From Leptospira perolatii (GTDB lineage: Bacteria > Spirochaetota > Leptospiria > Leptospirales > Leptospiraceae): a DNA stretch of 36,734 nucleotides. Positions within the stretch are counted from its first letter, which is position 1. The number at the start of each line of letters is the position of its first letter. Of the stretch, positions 8,410 through 16,335 are shown in pieces. The notes beneath the pieces were generated by a model, which was given only the letters and a program-made list of their open reading frames with translations, made no database searches and was not told where the DNA came from. The DNA lies in contig NZ_NPDZ01000019.1 of NCBI RefSeq assembly GCF_002811875.1, positions 1 to 36,734 on the forward strand, given 5' to 3'. Position numbers and translations under genes: made by a program.

Positions 8410-9657
8410 TTAAGGTTTTGCTAATATTGCGTTGATCCTACTTGTATAAGAAGGTGCATGAACTATGGACCAATCTTCTGCTGCCTTTGGATCTGTGGCA
8501 ATTCCTACCGTGCCTGATGTTCCGACCACAACAAATCGATTTAAATAAATATTATATGCTGCGTCAGCCCAATTCACCGGATGATCAACATTGCAAGAAC
8601 CTAAGTTCGTAAATGGAAGCCAAACTCCCTCCGTATAGGCTGTCCAATTCCCTTTTTGATCGGTGGTGTAAACCCAAGAACACTTATCCCCAAAGAAGAT
8701 TACTTTCGTATTGGAGTCAGCTGCCGCATTTATAAGGTTATCATACTCATATGTATAAAATTGAAATACACGGTCGTCGTTCGTTCCCCAAGCCTGATTC
8801 GGCAACCTTCGAAACAGATAAGGGAGCCCATCCCCCATGCCTGTCATGAAGTGCACATTCTGCTTTGTGTAATAATACCAGAAAGACCTTGGGCGATAAT
8901 TTGGAGGTGGATCCGCAATGGTTGGATATCCATAACCTCCGAGTACACCGTCTGCTTTCCAAGTACCAAGGTCGGGATGAAACTTGTAATTAATCTGACT
9001 ATACGAACCTGACTCACCCGCGCAATAACCAGTATCCGCATCAAAACTGGCAAAGCAAGTAGCCAGGTTACTTTCAACTCCATCTACTCCCGTCGGGCCA
9101 ATATGTTTTCTTTCCCAGTTGAATCCATCATAGCTGGTCAAACCATAATAATAACCGCTTGCTTTAGGAAACAAGAATGCCAGTCCTCCGATTAAGAAAA
9201 CCCCTCGTCCTCCTGTCTGACCAAACGCAATGGATCGTAACGGAGTTCCTGCTGCTCCCGTCGCAGTTGGTGGACATGGAATTTGTTGCCAGATTAGCGC
9301 ATCAAAACTGACCCACAAACCGCAGTTATTCGATGTGGTTCTGTAGTCCCCTCTAGTCGTCCCAACCGCGACCCATACCCCGTTACCGATAGCGATATCA
9401 TAAATCACTCCACCATTACAGCCGGGAAAAGGAGTCGATGCTCCTTGCTGCACGGTCCAATTCTGACCGTCTTCTGAGGTAAAGAGAGAACAGTTTTCGC
9501 CGACAGCGACAAATTCCGGACCGAGAGGACGTCCTCCTGTGGACACGATAAAATTGGCCAAGAACCCCAAAGGAGATTTTGAGGCGTCCAAATCGATTGC
9601 CTTGGCTCTATTGCAGCCGAGAGAACATATTAGAAAAAACCAGATCAAACTTCTCAT
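8410..9657 (-). CDS. Lipoprotein with Asp-box-like repeats (paralogue 1)
   Basis: A 415-residue lipoprotein. I chose ATG 9657 because GAGG lies six bases upstream and it leaves a clean signal peptide and lipobox (FFLICSLGC). The mature N-terminus begins CNRAKAIDLDASK, identical to the neighbour at 9850. The body contains at least four Asp-box-like motifs of form S/T-x-D-x(3-5)-W (SEDGQNW, SFDALIW, SYDGFNW, TTDQKGNW), spaced as in sialidase/BNR-type propellers. No sialidase catalytic residues were recognised. It is likely a surface or periplasmic binding protein of unknown function. Confidence 0.8.
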   Translation of the reverse strand: MRSLIWFFLICSLGCNRAKAIDLDASKSPLGFLANFIVSTGGRPLGPEFVAVGENCSLFTSEDGQNWTVQQGASTPFPGCNGGVIYDIAIGNGVWVAVGTTRGDYRTTSNNCGLWVSFDALIWQQIPCPPTATGAAGTPLRSIAFGQTGGRGVFLIGGLAFLFPKASGYYYGLTSYDGFNWERKHIGPTGVDGVESNLATCFASFDADTGYCAGESGSYSQINYKFHPDLGTWKADGVLGGYGYPTIADPPPNYRPRSFWYYYTKQNVHFMTGMGDGLPYLFRRLPNQAWGTNDDRVFQFYTYEYDNLINAAADSNTKVIFFGDKCSWVYTTDQKGNWTAYTEGVWLPFTNLGSCNVDHPVNWADAAYNIYLNRFVVVGTSGTVGIATDPKAAEDWSIVHAPSYTSRINAILAKP

Positions 9658-9849
9658 CTGAATCCTCGACCGGTATATTCGTTTAACAAATATACCTTTC
9701 CTTCTTGTCAAATTTTTCCGTGAATCTAAGTCCGCCACCGAAAAATCTTGAGTAAAATTAACATGAGTTAATAACCTCTGTTATGCGTAGTAAATCGATA
9801 AAGTTACTATACTTAAAATTAGGTTCTCTCCTGAGTTCATTATTCTTAC

Positions 9850-11154
9850 TTAATGCTTAGAAATTACTGCGTTGATCCTTCCGTTCAGAGCCGTTGATGT
9901 AACAAGCCAGTCGGATCCACCAATAGGATCCCCTGCTGTCACGGTAATGTAACCCTTCGGAGGATTACTAGATTGTACCCCGACTCCTACATATCTATTT
10001 AGTTTTGAATTGTATGTTAAGTCGGCCCAATCAGTCCTTTGGCAGTCTTTCATGGAAGTCTGAGTTATCCAATTCTGCAGAGGTTGGCCCGAGTTTGTCA
10101 GATCTGTCGAGTACATCCAGTTACACTGATCACCTACTAGAACCAGCTTAGAGTTTGTATCTGCCGCAGCGTTCATCCTGACTCCGGGAGCAGAAAAAGT
10201 TAAACCTTCAGCGGATACATTCCAAGGTTGCCCATTTGAAAATTTACGATCCGCATAAACTGTTCCGCCCGTCGTTGCTGAATTAAATAAACCAAAGGAA
10301 TACATTACAGAATTCTTCGCAGAAAATAAAAAGAAGGAGCGAGGATTGTAATTAGGGGGCATAACTGGAAGCGGCGTATCGTAACCTCCTGGACCATCCT
10401 GATTTACGTTCCAAGCTCCGTTACTTGGAACATATTGATGTAAAGGCATTGCTATACCGGTAAGAGTTTGATTTTCCATTGTGCAGTACGCTGCAGAATC
10501 ATTAAACTGTATAAAACAGCTTCCATATTCTCCTCCGGCAGCATTGCCAGGAGTCGGTGGACCAGGAATTTTCCTATATTCCCAACTCGCTCCGCCATTG
10601 CTACTTATGATGCTGTAAGTAAAGTCATTCTGGCTCCCGCTTAACTTCAAACCAGCCGCGAGGAATGTATCAACTCCTCCTGCTTTTCCAAATCCGATAG
10701 ACCGAATCGGTGTGTTCGGCTGACCCTTGTTATCCGACGCCGGGCATTCGTGTCGGGTCCAGTTCACAGAATCAGTACTAGTCCAAAGACCGCAGTTATT
10801 GCTCCGATTCAAAAAATGAGAAGACAATGTTCCAACGGCGACTAACGTTCCGTTTCCGTATGCAAGATCATAAATCACTCCGCCGTTACATCCGGGAAAA
10901 GGAGTTTCACTTCCCTGAAATACGGTCCAAGTAATTCCATCGTCTGATTTCAAAAGAGCGCAATTATCACCGGCTGCGACGAACTCCGTAATTAGTGCGT
11001 TTCCGTGGGGCAAATTAGGATCTGATTGCCCAATATTCGAAAGAAGCGAATCCAGGAAAAGTCCTGCAGGAGTTTTGGAAGCATCAAGATCAATTGCTTT
11101 TGCGCGATTGCAACTAACGAATAAAAAAACTGCGATAACAAGTAGCCTCACCAT
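9850..11154 (-). CDS. Lipoprotein with Asp-box-like repeats (paralogue 2)
   Basis: A 434-residue paralogue of the adjacent downstream gene. The lipobox is LFVSC, and the mature start CNRAKAIDLDASK is shared exactly with its neighbour. The Asp-box-like motifs SDDGITW, STDSVNW and SSNGGASW and the shared block PFPGCNGGVIYDLAYGNG show a common origin. ATG 11154 was chosen by alignment with the paralogue; upstream ATGs at 11172 and 11202 would lengthen the signal region. The 112 bases to the annotated end and the divergence between copies suggest an old tandem duplication. Function is unknown. Confidence 0.8.
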   Translation of the reverse strand: MVRLLVIAVFLFVSCNRAKAIDLDASKTPAGLFLDSLLSNIGQSDPNLPHGNALITEFVAAGDNCALLKSDDGITWTVFQGSETPFPGCNGGVIYDLAYGNGTLVAVGTLSSHFLNRSNNCGLWTSTDSVNWTRHECPASDNKGQPNTPIRSIGFGKAGGVDTFLAAGLKLSGSQNDFTYSIISSNGGASWEYRKIPGPPTPGNAAGGEYGSCFIQFNDSAAYCTMENQTLTGIAMPLHQYVPSNGAWNVNQDGPGGYDTPLPVMPPNYNPRSFFLFSAKNSVMYSFGLFNSATTGGTVYADRKFSNGQPWNVSAEGLTFSAPGVRMNAAADTNSKLVLVGDQCNWMYSTDLTNSGQPLQNWITQTSMKDCQRTDWADLTYNSKLNRYVGVGVQSSNPPKGYITVTAGDPIGGSDWLVTSTALNGRINAVISKH

Positions 11155-11334
11155 AATTTGCACCCGGAACATTGTTTTTATTCCAACAAAGAACAATTTC
11201 ATTCCTTGCTTATAAATTTAACGCTATAGATAAATTTTACTTAAAAGAGTGAGAAAGAGCGAGAAAACTACACTAATCCGTGCCATTTCAGCAGATATTG
11301 ATTATTAAAGATAGATTTTCAGGATTTAACGGAA

Positions 11335-12285
11335 TTAACGTTCCTTCTTCTCTTCTTTTACTTTACCCAAAAATTCCGCAATTAGGACACCAGAGAGAAC
11401 CAAAAAACAGCCAATGACGCCTGCCGTTGTTAAACGATCATCTAAAATGAAAAAAGCAATGAATGCGGAAAATACAGGCTCGAGAGAAAAGATGATCGCA
11501 GCTCGTGTAGGAGAAACTTCTCTTTGGTAGCGAGTTTGCAAGTAAGTAGTCCCGACCGATGCGAGAACTCCATTGTACAATAGTACAGGAATCATTGCGG
11601 GATCCCATTCCCAGTAGAAAGTTTCCCAGCCAATTACTGATAAGCAAATTGCAAGCCCGAAGGAGGCAATGCTAGTTACGAAGGTCTGAGAGATGAGTAA
11701 AATGGAATCCGGTAATTCGCGACTAGCAGAATCCATTTGAATCACGTAACAAGCGAAAAAGAATGCCCCCGCAAGAGTGATTAGATCTCCGGTTTTAAAA
11801 CTAAAGAGCAACTCGTCCCCTCCTCCATCCGGTTCGGAAGAAAGAAAAAACAAGCCGGCCATAACCACGATAACGCCTAACAAATTACCTGCGCTAGGCG
11901 CTCTACGATAAAGCACAGTTTGAAGGATCGGAGTGATTACCACCAAAGTTCCGGTAAGGAATCCTGACTTAATAGCAGTTGTAAAACGAAGTCCAATTGT
12001 CTGACAGGCAAATCCAGCAAACATCCAAAATCCTAAGAGAAAGGCAGTCCAAAGTTGGTTTGGAGTAAGCTCCGAAAGGGCACCGAGCAGACGCTGCTCT
12101 CGGGAAGCAGATCTCCGGCTTACAAAAAACAAGATCGGCAAAAACACCAGGAAAGCAATACCGAATCTCATTCCTAGAAAAAACGAGGGTGAAACAGATG
12201 TGAGACTAAGTTTCGTAGCAGTAAAGGTACCTCCCCAGATTAATGTGCATAAAATGAGAGAGAATTCGCTCCTGAAACGATTCAT
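11335..12285 (-). CDS. EamA family (DMT superfamily) transporter
   Basis: A 316-residue inner-membrane protein with about ten hydrophobic helices in two EamA repeats. The first begins SLILCTLIWGGTFTATKLSL, the usual WG(G/S) start of the family, and the second ends with AAIIFSLEPVFSAFIAFFIL, where the SLEPV motif is typical. Members export amino acids, nucleobases or other small metabolites; the substrate is not predictable. The C-terminus is short and charged (KVKEEKKER), as expected for a cytoplasmic tail. It stands in a minus-strand series but with intergenic gaps on both sides. Confidence 0.92.
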   Translation of the reverse strand: MNRFRSEFSLILCTLIWGGTFTATKLSLTSVSPSFFLGMRFGIAFLVFLPILFFVSRRSASREQRLLGALSELTPNQLWTAFLLGFWMFAGFACQTIGLRFTTAIKSGFLTGTLVVITPILQTVLYRRAPSAGNLLGVIVVMAGLFFLSSEPDGGGDELLFSFKTGDLITLAGAFFFACYVIQMDSASRELPDSILLISQTFVTSIASFGLAICLSVIGWETFYWEWDPAMIPVLLYNGVLASVGTTYLQTRYQREVSPTRAAIIFSLEPVFSAFIAFFILDDRLTTAGVIGCFLVLSGVLIAEFLGKVKEEKKER

Positions 12286-12369
12286 AAAATTATAATACTC
12301 TTAAATACGATCGACCTAACCTCAAGCCAATCGAAAATCTCAGAAATCCGCCTATCCCAATTAGGTTTT

Positions 12370-13911
12370 TCAAGAAGCTTCCCGGATCTTATGTAATACC
12401 AATTCTACTTGTTTCCAAGATTTCCAAGTAACGCCTTCCCATCGCAGTGTTTCGTAGCCTTCTTTTTCCACTCTCAATTTGATTTTTCTCAGCTGTGGGA
12501 AGACTTGAAAAAAGAGTCCATCGCTAGGCCTTGAAGTTCTAGTTTCATCATGGAAAAAGGTTATGTTTTCGTATATTATGTTTGCCGAAAGTGGTTCCCC
12601 ATCCTGGTCTACGATTCGGAAGTAAATCTTATTACCATCCAAAACCTCGTCCAAAAGCATGGTCCAGGCAGGTCTCATCGATTCCATAATCTTTTCTACA
12701 TCAGAATAAGGAGGATTTGCGTGAGAAGTTTCCAGCAGATACGCTAAAGTACCGTACTTAAAGAAATAGTAATCTTGGTCGACTCCATCGACACCATAAA
12801 TATTCTTTCTTGCTTCGAATTTTTTCTCGGGGTTATAAGACTCTATTTTGGACGCGATTCTTTTTCCCAGATCCCAGACCAGATCTGGCTCAGGATTTTT
12901 GGTATCGTCTATGGTATATGGGACCAAAATGCAATTCGCATAAGCATGATAGCTAATAGAAGCTGCAAATCTTTCGCGCTCCGCAAGATCGATCATGGAT
13001 CTTGTTTCTGGTTCAGAAGCTGGTGAAGGTCCACGATAAAAATGGCTATGCGGAGCAGTAGAAGTAAATGGGGATTTGGTCCTTCCCCAAAAAAAAGGAT
13101 AATTGCGATTTACATCTACTCCTGGATTTTCCCTATCCGAACCGTCGTTTCCATTTGACCTAGCATTCTTTCGGCCCAAAGCAAGCGCATGATGCCAAAA
13201 TACTCGCGCGCCTTCGGGGTTGACGATCGGTACGATCCATATTTTCAATTTTGCTAATACATCCGAAAATCTTTCTTTGGATCTCAGTACCTCGTAAAGT
13301 ACATCGTAACAATGCTCTACGGAAATAGCTTCGTTTGAGTGGTGCGCACAATTAAAGAGAACGGAGATTTTTCCTTGATCTGAGATTCTCTTATCAGTCA
13401 GCAAAATTCCGATGATATCGGTGCCATGACTAGACTTTCCGATATGTTGAAAGGACGCCTTGCCCGGAAAAAGTTTACTCGTCCAATATAGATAATGAAA
13501 ATTTAATATATTATCCTTGTATCCTTTCTTGACGTCCCCAAGTGCAAAGATCGTTTCGTTTACCTGATTTTGGTAATTCCCGGAGTAGTATTTAAAAGGA
13601 TATCCTTGCTTTTGTACGGAAATCCCCTCTTTAGGAAATCCGTATTTGGCGATCATCTCTTTAGGAAGCACAGAATAATAGGCTTCCGGCTCCTCGTAGG
13701 TAAAAGGATATTTATCTTCGGTTGCTCTCTTGAACTCTTCCTCGTATTTCCTCTCTACCTTAAGAAGCACCATCTTGCTAGAATCATGTAGAGGTCGAAT
13801 GGGAAGTGTCTCTCGCGTAAAGCACGATAAAGCGCAAGAAACAGCGAACGCGCAGACAGCCGTTCGTTTTAGACGAAAAATCAGTTTTGGATGGTTGAGA
13901 ATGACCCGCAT
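12370..13911 (-). CDS. M14 family zinc carboxypeptidase lipoprotein
   Basis: A 513-residue exported peptidase. The signal ends with a lipobox (SCALSC). The peptidase domain shows NCAHHSNEAIS (the HxxE zinc pair), then NPEGARVFW, GVDVNRNYPFFWG (the typical NRN substrate-binding segment), SYHAYA (third zinc ligand) and YLLETSHANPP carrying the catalytic Glu, so the active site looks complete. The ~90 C-terminal residues look like a beta-sandwich of the carboxypeptidase-regulatory type. ATG 13911 was chosen because it places the signal peptide at the N-terminus; the longer TTG-start frame adds 21 residues. A 17-base perfect palindrome sits directly upstream. Confidence 0.88.
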   Translation of the reverse strand: MRVILNHPKLIFRLKRTAVCAFAVSCALSCFTRETLPIRPLHDSSKMVLLKVERKYEEEFKRATEDKYPFTYEEPEAYYSVLPKEMIAKYGFPKEGISVQKQGYPFKYYSGNYQNQVNETIFALGDVKKGYKDNILNFHYLYWTSKLFPGKASFQHIGKSSHGTDIIGILLTDKRISDQGKISVLFNCAHHSNEAISVEHCYDVLYEVLRSKERFSDVLAKLKIWIVPIVNPEGARVFWHHALALGRKNARSNGNDGSDRENPGVDVNRNYPFFWGRTKSPFTSTAPHSHFYRGPSPASEPETRSMIDLAERERFAASISYHAYANCILVPYTIDDTKNPEPDLVWDLGKRIASKIESYNPEKKFEARKNIYGVDGVDQDYYFFKYGTLAYLLETSHANPPYSDVEKIMESMRPAWTMLLDEVLDGNKIYFRIVDQDGEPLSANIIYENITFFHDETRTSRPSDGLFFQVFPQLRKIKLRVEKEGYETLRWEGVTWKSWKQVELVLHKIREAS

Positions 13912-13913
13912 CG

Positions 13914-13930
13914 GATTCTTTGAAAGAATC
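13914..13930. promoter_or_regulatory. Palindrome before M14 gene
   Basis: GATTCTTT and AAAGAATC arms around a single G, two bases from the ATG of the M14 peptidase gene. The position overlaps the translation start region, so it could be a repressor site or an RNA hairpin affecting translation. Chance is not excluded. Confidence 0.3.
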
Positions 13931-14028
13931 GCAGAGTGCTTTCTGTTTGGCAAGCTAAGATTCGCGTTATTCAAGCTCGAATCGCGCGAATCTTCAATTC
14001 AGGAAAAGTTACAAAAGTTTCAAACTTT

Positions 14029-14475
14029 CTATTTGCGAACCCAGTATTGCGTTCTACCCAATAAGGAAAATCCTATATAGCCTCTGACTTCCAACTTTTT
14101 GCCGTTCTCGATCGCTTTCAGAAAACATTTATACCAGTTTCCGTCGTTCGGATCCAGAATTTTACCTCCGGACCATTTGTCACCGTCAGGACCCAATCCT
14201 TTGATAATCACCATTCCGAGAACCGGTTTGTCTTTATTTTCGTCACTGCATTCAGTGCAAGTATGAGGCTTTCCGTTTTCGTCCAAAGGATCTACTAGCT
14301 TTGTGATCTTTCCGTAAACCTTTCCGCCCTGCTCGTAAATCTCCACTATGGATTCTTCTTTTCCATCATCGCTAAATGTTCTCCAGGTTCCGGTAACGGC
14401 AGCAGGCTGAGAAAATAGATTCGATGTTATAAAAAGGCTAGTTAAGAAAATAAGAATGTAGATTGTTTTTTTCAT
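14029..14475 (-). CDS. DUF2147 family exported protein (copy 1)
   Basis: A 148-residue protein with a signal peptide (ending LFSQ) and a DUF2147 body: GTWRTFSDDGKEESIVEIYEQ, CTECSDENKDKPVLGMVIIKGL, then GKILDPNDGNWYKC and the closing RGYIGFSLLGRTQYW. This beta-rich family is periplasmic and its function is unknown. Two Cys in CTEC and a third in YKC could form a disulfide or bind metal. It lies 84 bases downstream of a closely similar gene in the same direction. Confidence 0.9.
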   Translation of the reverse strand: MKKTIYILIFLTSLFITSNLFSQPAAVTGTWRTFSDDGKEESIVEIYEQGGKVYGKITKLVDPLDENGKPHTCTECSDENKDKPVLGMVIIKGLGPDGDKWSGGKILDPNDGNWYKCFLKAIENGKKLEVRGYIGFSLLGRTQYWVRK

Positions 14476-14559
14476 AAGTTAAATGATCCCTTTTTTGCCG
14501 CAAATTCGTTGGAAGTTCATCCCGAAGTCCTGAAAGGACTCCGGAGACTAAAATTTGAT

Positions 14560-15009
14560 TTATTTTTTTACCCAGGTTTGAGTGCGCCCAAGGAGAGAAA
14601 ATCCGATAAATCCTCTCACATTCAATTTCTTTCCACCCTCGATTGCTTTCATCTTGCACTTATAAGTTTTCCCGTTATTAGGATCCATAATAGTCCCACC
14701 GGTATACTCGTCATCTTCGGGGCTTAGATTTTTGAGGAAAACCATTCCTACTACTGGTTTATCTTTGTCCGCGCCTTGGCATTTGGTACAGATCTTAGGT
14801 TTTCCGTCTTTATCCAAAGGCTCTTTCAGGCTGACAATCTTTCCGAAAATCTTTCCACCTTGTTCATAAATTTCTACGACGGACTTTTCGCTTCCGTCTT
14901 CGTCATCAATCGTCTTCCATTTTCCGACTACTGGTATTGGATCAGCAATAACGGCATTTGAGAGTAAAAACGCAGTTAAAGCCAAGAATAGTACGAGCCC
15001 TTTTTTCAT
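14560..15009 (-). CDS. DUF2147 family exported protein (copy 2)
   Basis: A 149-residue paralogue of the next gene, similar in nearly every segment (VEIYEQGGKIFGKIVSL, CTKCQGADKDKPVVGMVFLKNL, YTGGTIMDPNNGKTYKC, RGFIGFSLLGRTQTW). The signal peptide ends near AVIADP. AGAGGTG lies eight bases before the ATG, the better of the two ribosome binding sites, so this copy may be the more strongly made. The pair probably arose by tandem duplication. No ligand or enzyme function is known to me for the family. Confidence 0.9.
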   Translation of the reverse strand: MKKGLVLFLALTAFLLSNAVIADPIPVVGKWKTIDDEDGSEKSVVEIYEQGGKIFGKIVSLKEPLDKDGKPKICTKCQGADKDKPVVGMVFLKNLSPEDDEYTGGTIMDPNNGKTYKCKMKAIEGGKKLNVRGFIGFSLLGRTQTWVKK

Positions 15010-15131
15010 GGTTGATTCACCTCTTGAGCATTTTAATAAAATCAGTTATATTTAACTGTAAAGCTGAGGGATCAAGCAAACTAATTAAATTTGTGCTGAT
15101 TTTTTCCCGAGAATGATCCAAGGGTGTGTTC

Positions 15132-15157
15132 TATTTTTGAACATTCATTCAAAAATA
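15132..15157. promoter_or_regulatory. Inverted repeat, possible TetR-type operator or hairpin
   Basis: TATTTTTGA and TCAAAAATA form perfect 9-base arms around ACATTCAT. The core TTGAA-N6-TTCAA with GAACATTCATTC resembles operators of TetR-family repressors. It lies midway between two divergent genes, so it could control either. No regulator gene is nearby. Confidence 0.4.
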
Positions 15158-15180
15158 ATTTCTATCAAGAATCCGATGGT

Positions 15181-15194
15181 GTAGGAAATCCTAC
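15181..15194. repeat. Dispersed palindrome GTAGGA-N2-TCCTAC, copy 1
   Basis: Perfect 6-base arms around AA. The same arms occur at 31853-31870 in another intergenic region, there as 8-base arms. Short palindromes of this type are, as I recall, frequent between genes in Leptospira. Confidence 0.45.
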
Positions 15195-15432
15195 GAGATT
15201 TTTATAAATACTCCGAAAGCACTAAAACCTTTCACATGTAAATTGACCTGCAGAATCAATTTCGAAAACGGGCTTCAAATTAAAATTGATGCAAGCGTTA
15301 TCTTTGTGGCTTCTCTTTTTATGCTAGTGTATGATTCAAACAGATACACACTGTTATACGGAAGTCTCAAAATCTTTTTTCTCTTGCAAGTCTCCCTGCT
15401 CTAAAAAGACTTCGGGAAATGCAAGAGGAACA

Positions 15433-16335
15433 ATGCGGCTAAAAATAAATATATCATTTCTATCCTTTATGCTCTTTCTAGGTGCCGCTTCGAATCACTG
15501 TAGTTTCTTTTCCTCACAGCTTTCTGGAGAATCAAAGTCTCCATCTGGTTGTAACGGACAAAATGTGGAAGGAATGAAATGTATCCCAGGCGGAGAGTTT
15601 ATTAGAGGAAGCAACCGACACGAGCCTGATGAAAAGCCAGAAGCTAGAATTTATATAAGTGATTTTTACATGGATACGTATGAAGTCACAAACGAAGATT
15701 TTGACAAATGTGTGCGAGCAGGCAAATGCAAAGATTGTCTTGTCACAAAGAAATGCAATTATGTAGGACCGAAGTACGGCGCACCTTACTTAAAGCCAAA
15801 ACAACCTGCAGTTGGCATCAGCTGGTATTCTGCTTCTGAATATTGCAAATGGGCAGGAAAAAGATTACCGACGGAAGCCGAATGGGAAAAAGCAGCGAGA
15901 GGACCAGACGGAAATATGTACCCTTGGGGAAATGAACCTGCTACTTGTAAAAATTCCGTTATTATGGAAGACGATCGAAAAGGTTGCGTGCCCGTAGCGA
16001 TTCAGCCTCCCCATAAAATGCCAACCTCCGAAGTAGGCACTCGTGCACCAGGAGTATATGGGCTGTATGATATGGCTGGAAATTCATGGGAATGGGTACA
16101 GGACTGGTATACCTCCTCTTACAATACTTGCGGAAAAGCGTGTGAAGGAAAAGATCCAAAGGGACCTTGCAACGGAGAAGAACCCTGCCCTGGGTTCGCT
16201 AAAAAAATAGTTCGAGGTGGGTCATGGTGGTGGCCTTCTTCTTATGCTCGAGGATCTAAGCGCCGTTCTCATATTCCCCAAAACTATCCGGAATACCATC
16301 ATTTCGGATTTAGATGTGCAAAGGATGTGCAATAG
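15433..16335 (+). CDS. FGE/SUMF1-fold exported protein without catalytic cysteines
   Basis: A 300-residue protein of the formylglycine-generating-enzyme-like fold: MKCIPGGEFIRGSNRHEPDE, FYMDTYEVTNEDFDKCV, GISWYSASEYCKWAGKRLPTEAEWEKAARG, YPWGNE, YDMAGNSWEWVQDWY and the end FGFRCA are the usual blocks. In true FGE enzymes two cysteines sit just after RGGS; here that place reads WWWPSSYARG with none. It is therefore probably not a sulfatase activator. Many extra cysteines in two loops suggest disulfides. ATG 15433 was chosen for AGAGGA five bases upstream and a signal peptide at the start. Its lipobox (SNHC) is atypical. Confidence 0.85.
   Translation: MRLKINISFLSFMLFLGAASNHCSFFSSQLSGESKSPSGCNGQNVEGMKCIPGGEFIRGSNRHEPDEKPEARIYISDFYMDTYEVTNEDFDKCVRAGKCKDCLVTKKCNYVGPKYGAPYLKPKQPAVGISWYSASEYCKWAGKRLPTEAEWEKAARGPDGNMYPWGNEPATCKNSVIMEDDRKGCVPVAIQPPHKMPTSEVGTRAPGVYGLYDMAGNSWEWVQDWYTSSYNTCGKACEGKDPKGPCNGEEPCPGFAKKIVRGGSWWWPSSYARGSKRRSHIPQNYPEYHHFGFRCAKDVQ

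Larger units (their letters stand above)
15010..15432. other. Divergent intergenic region with inverted repeats
   Basis: This 423-base region separates the divergent DUF2147 and FGE-fold genes and probably holds both promoters. Two inverted repeats are visible: 15132-15157 and 15181-15194, listed separately. The frame from 15331 that runs into the FGE-fold gene has no ribosome binding site and would put the hydrophobic signal about 40 residues in, so it is treated as non-coding. Confidence 0.5.
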
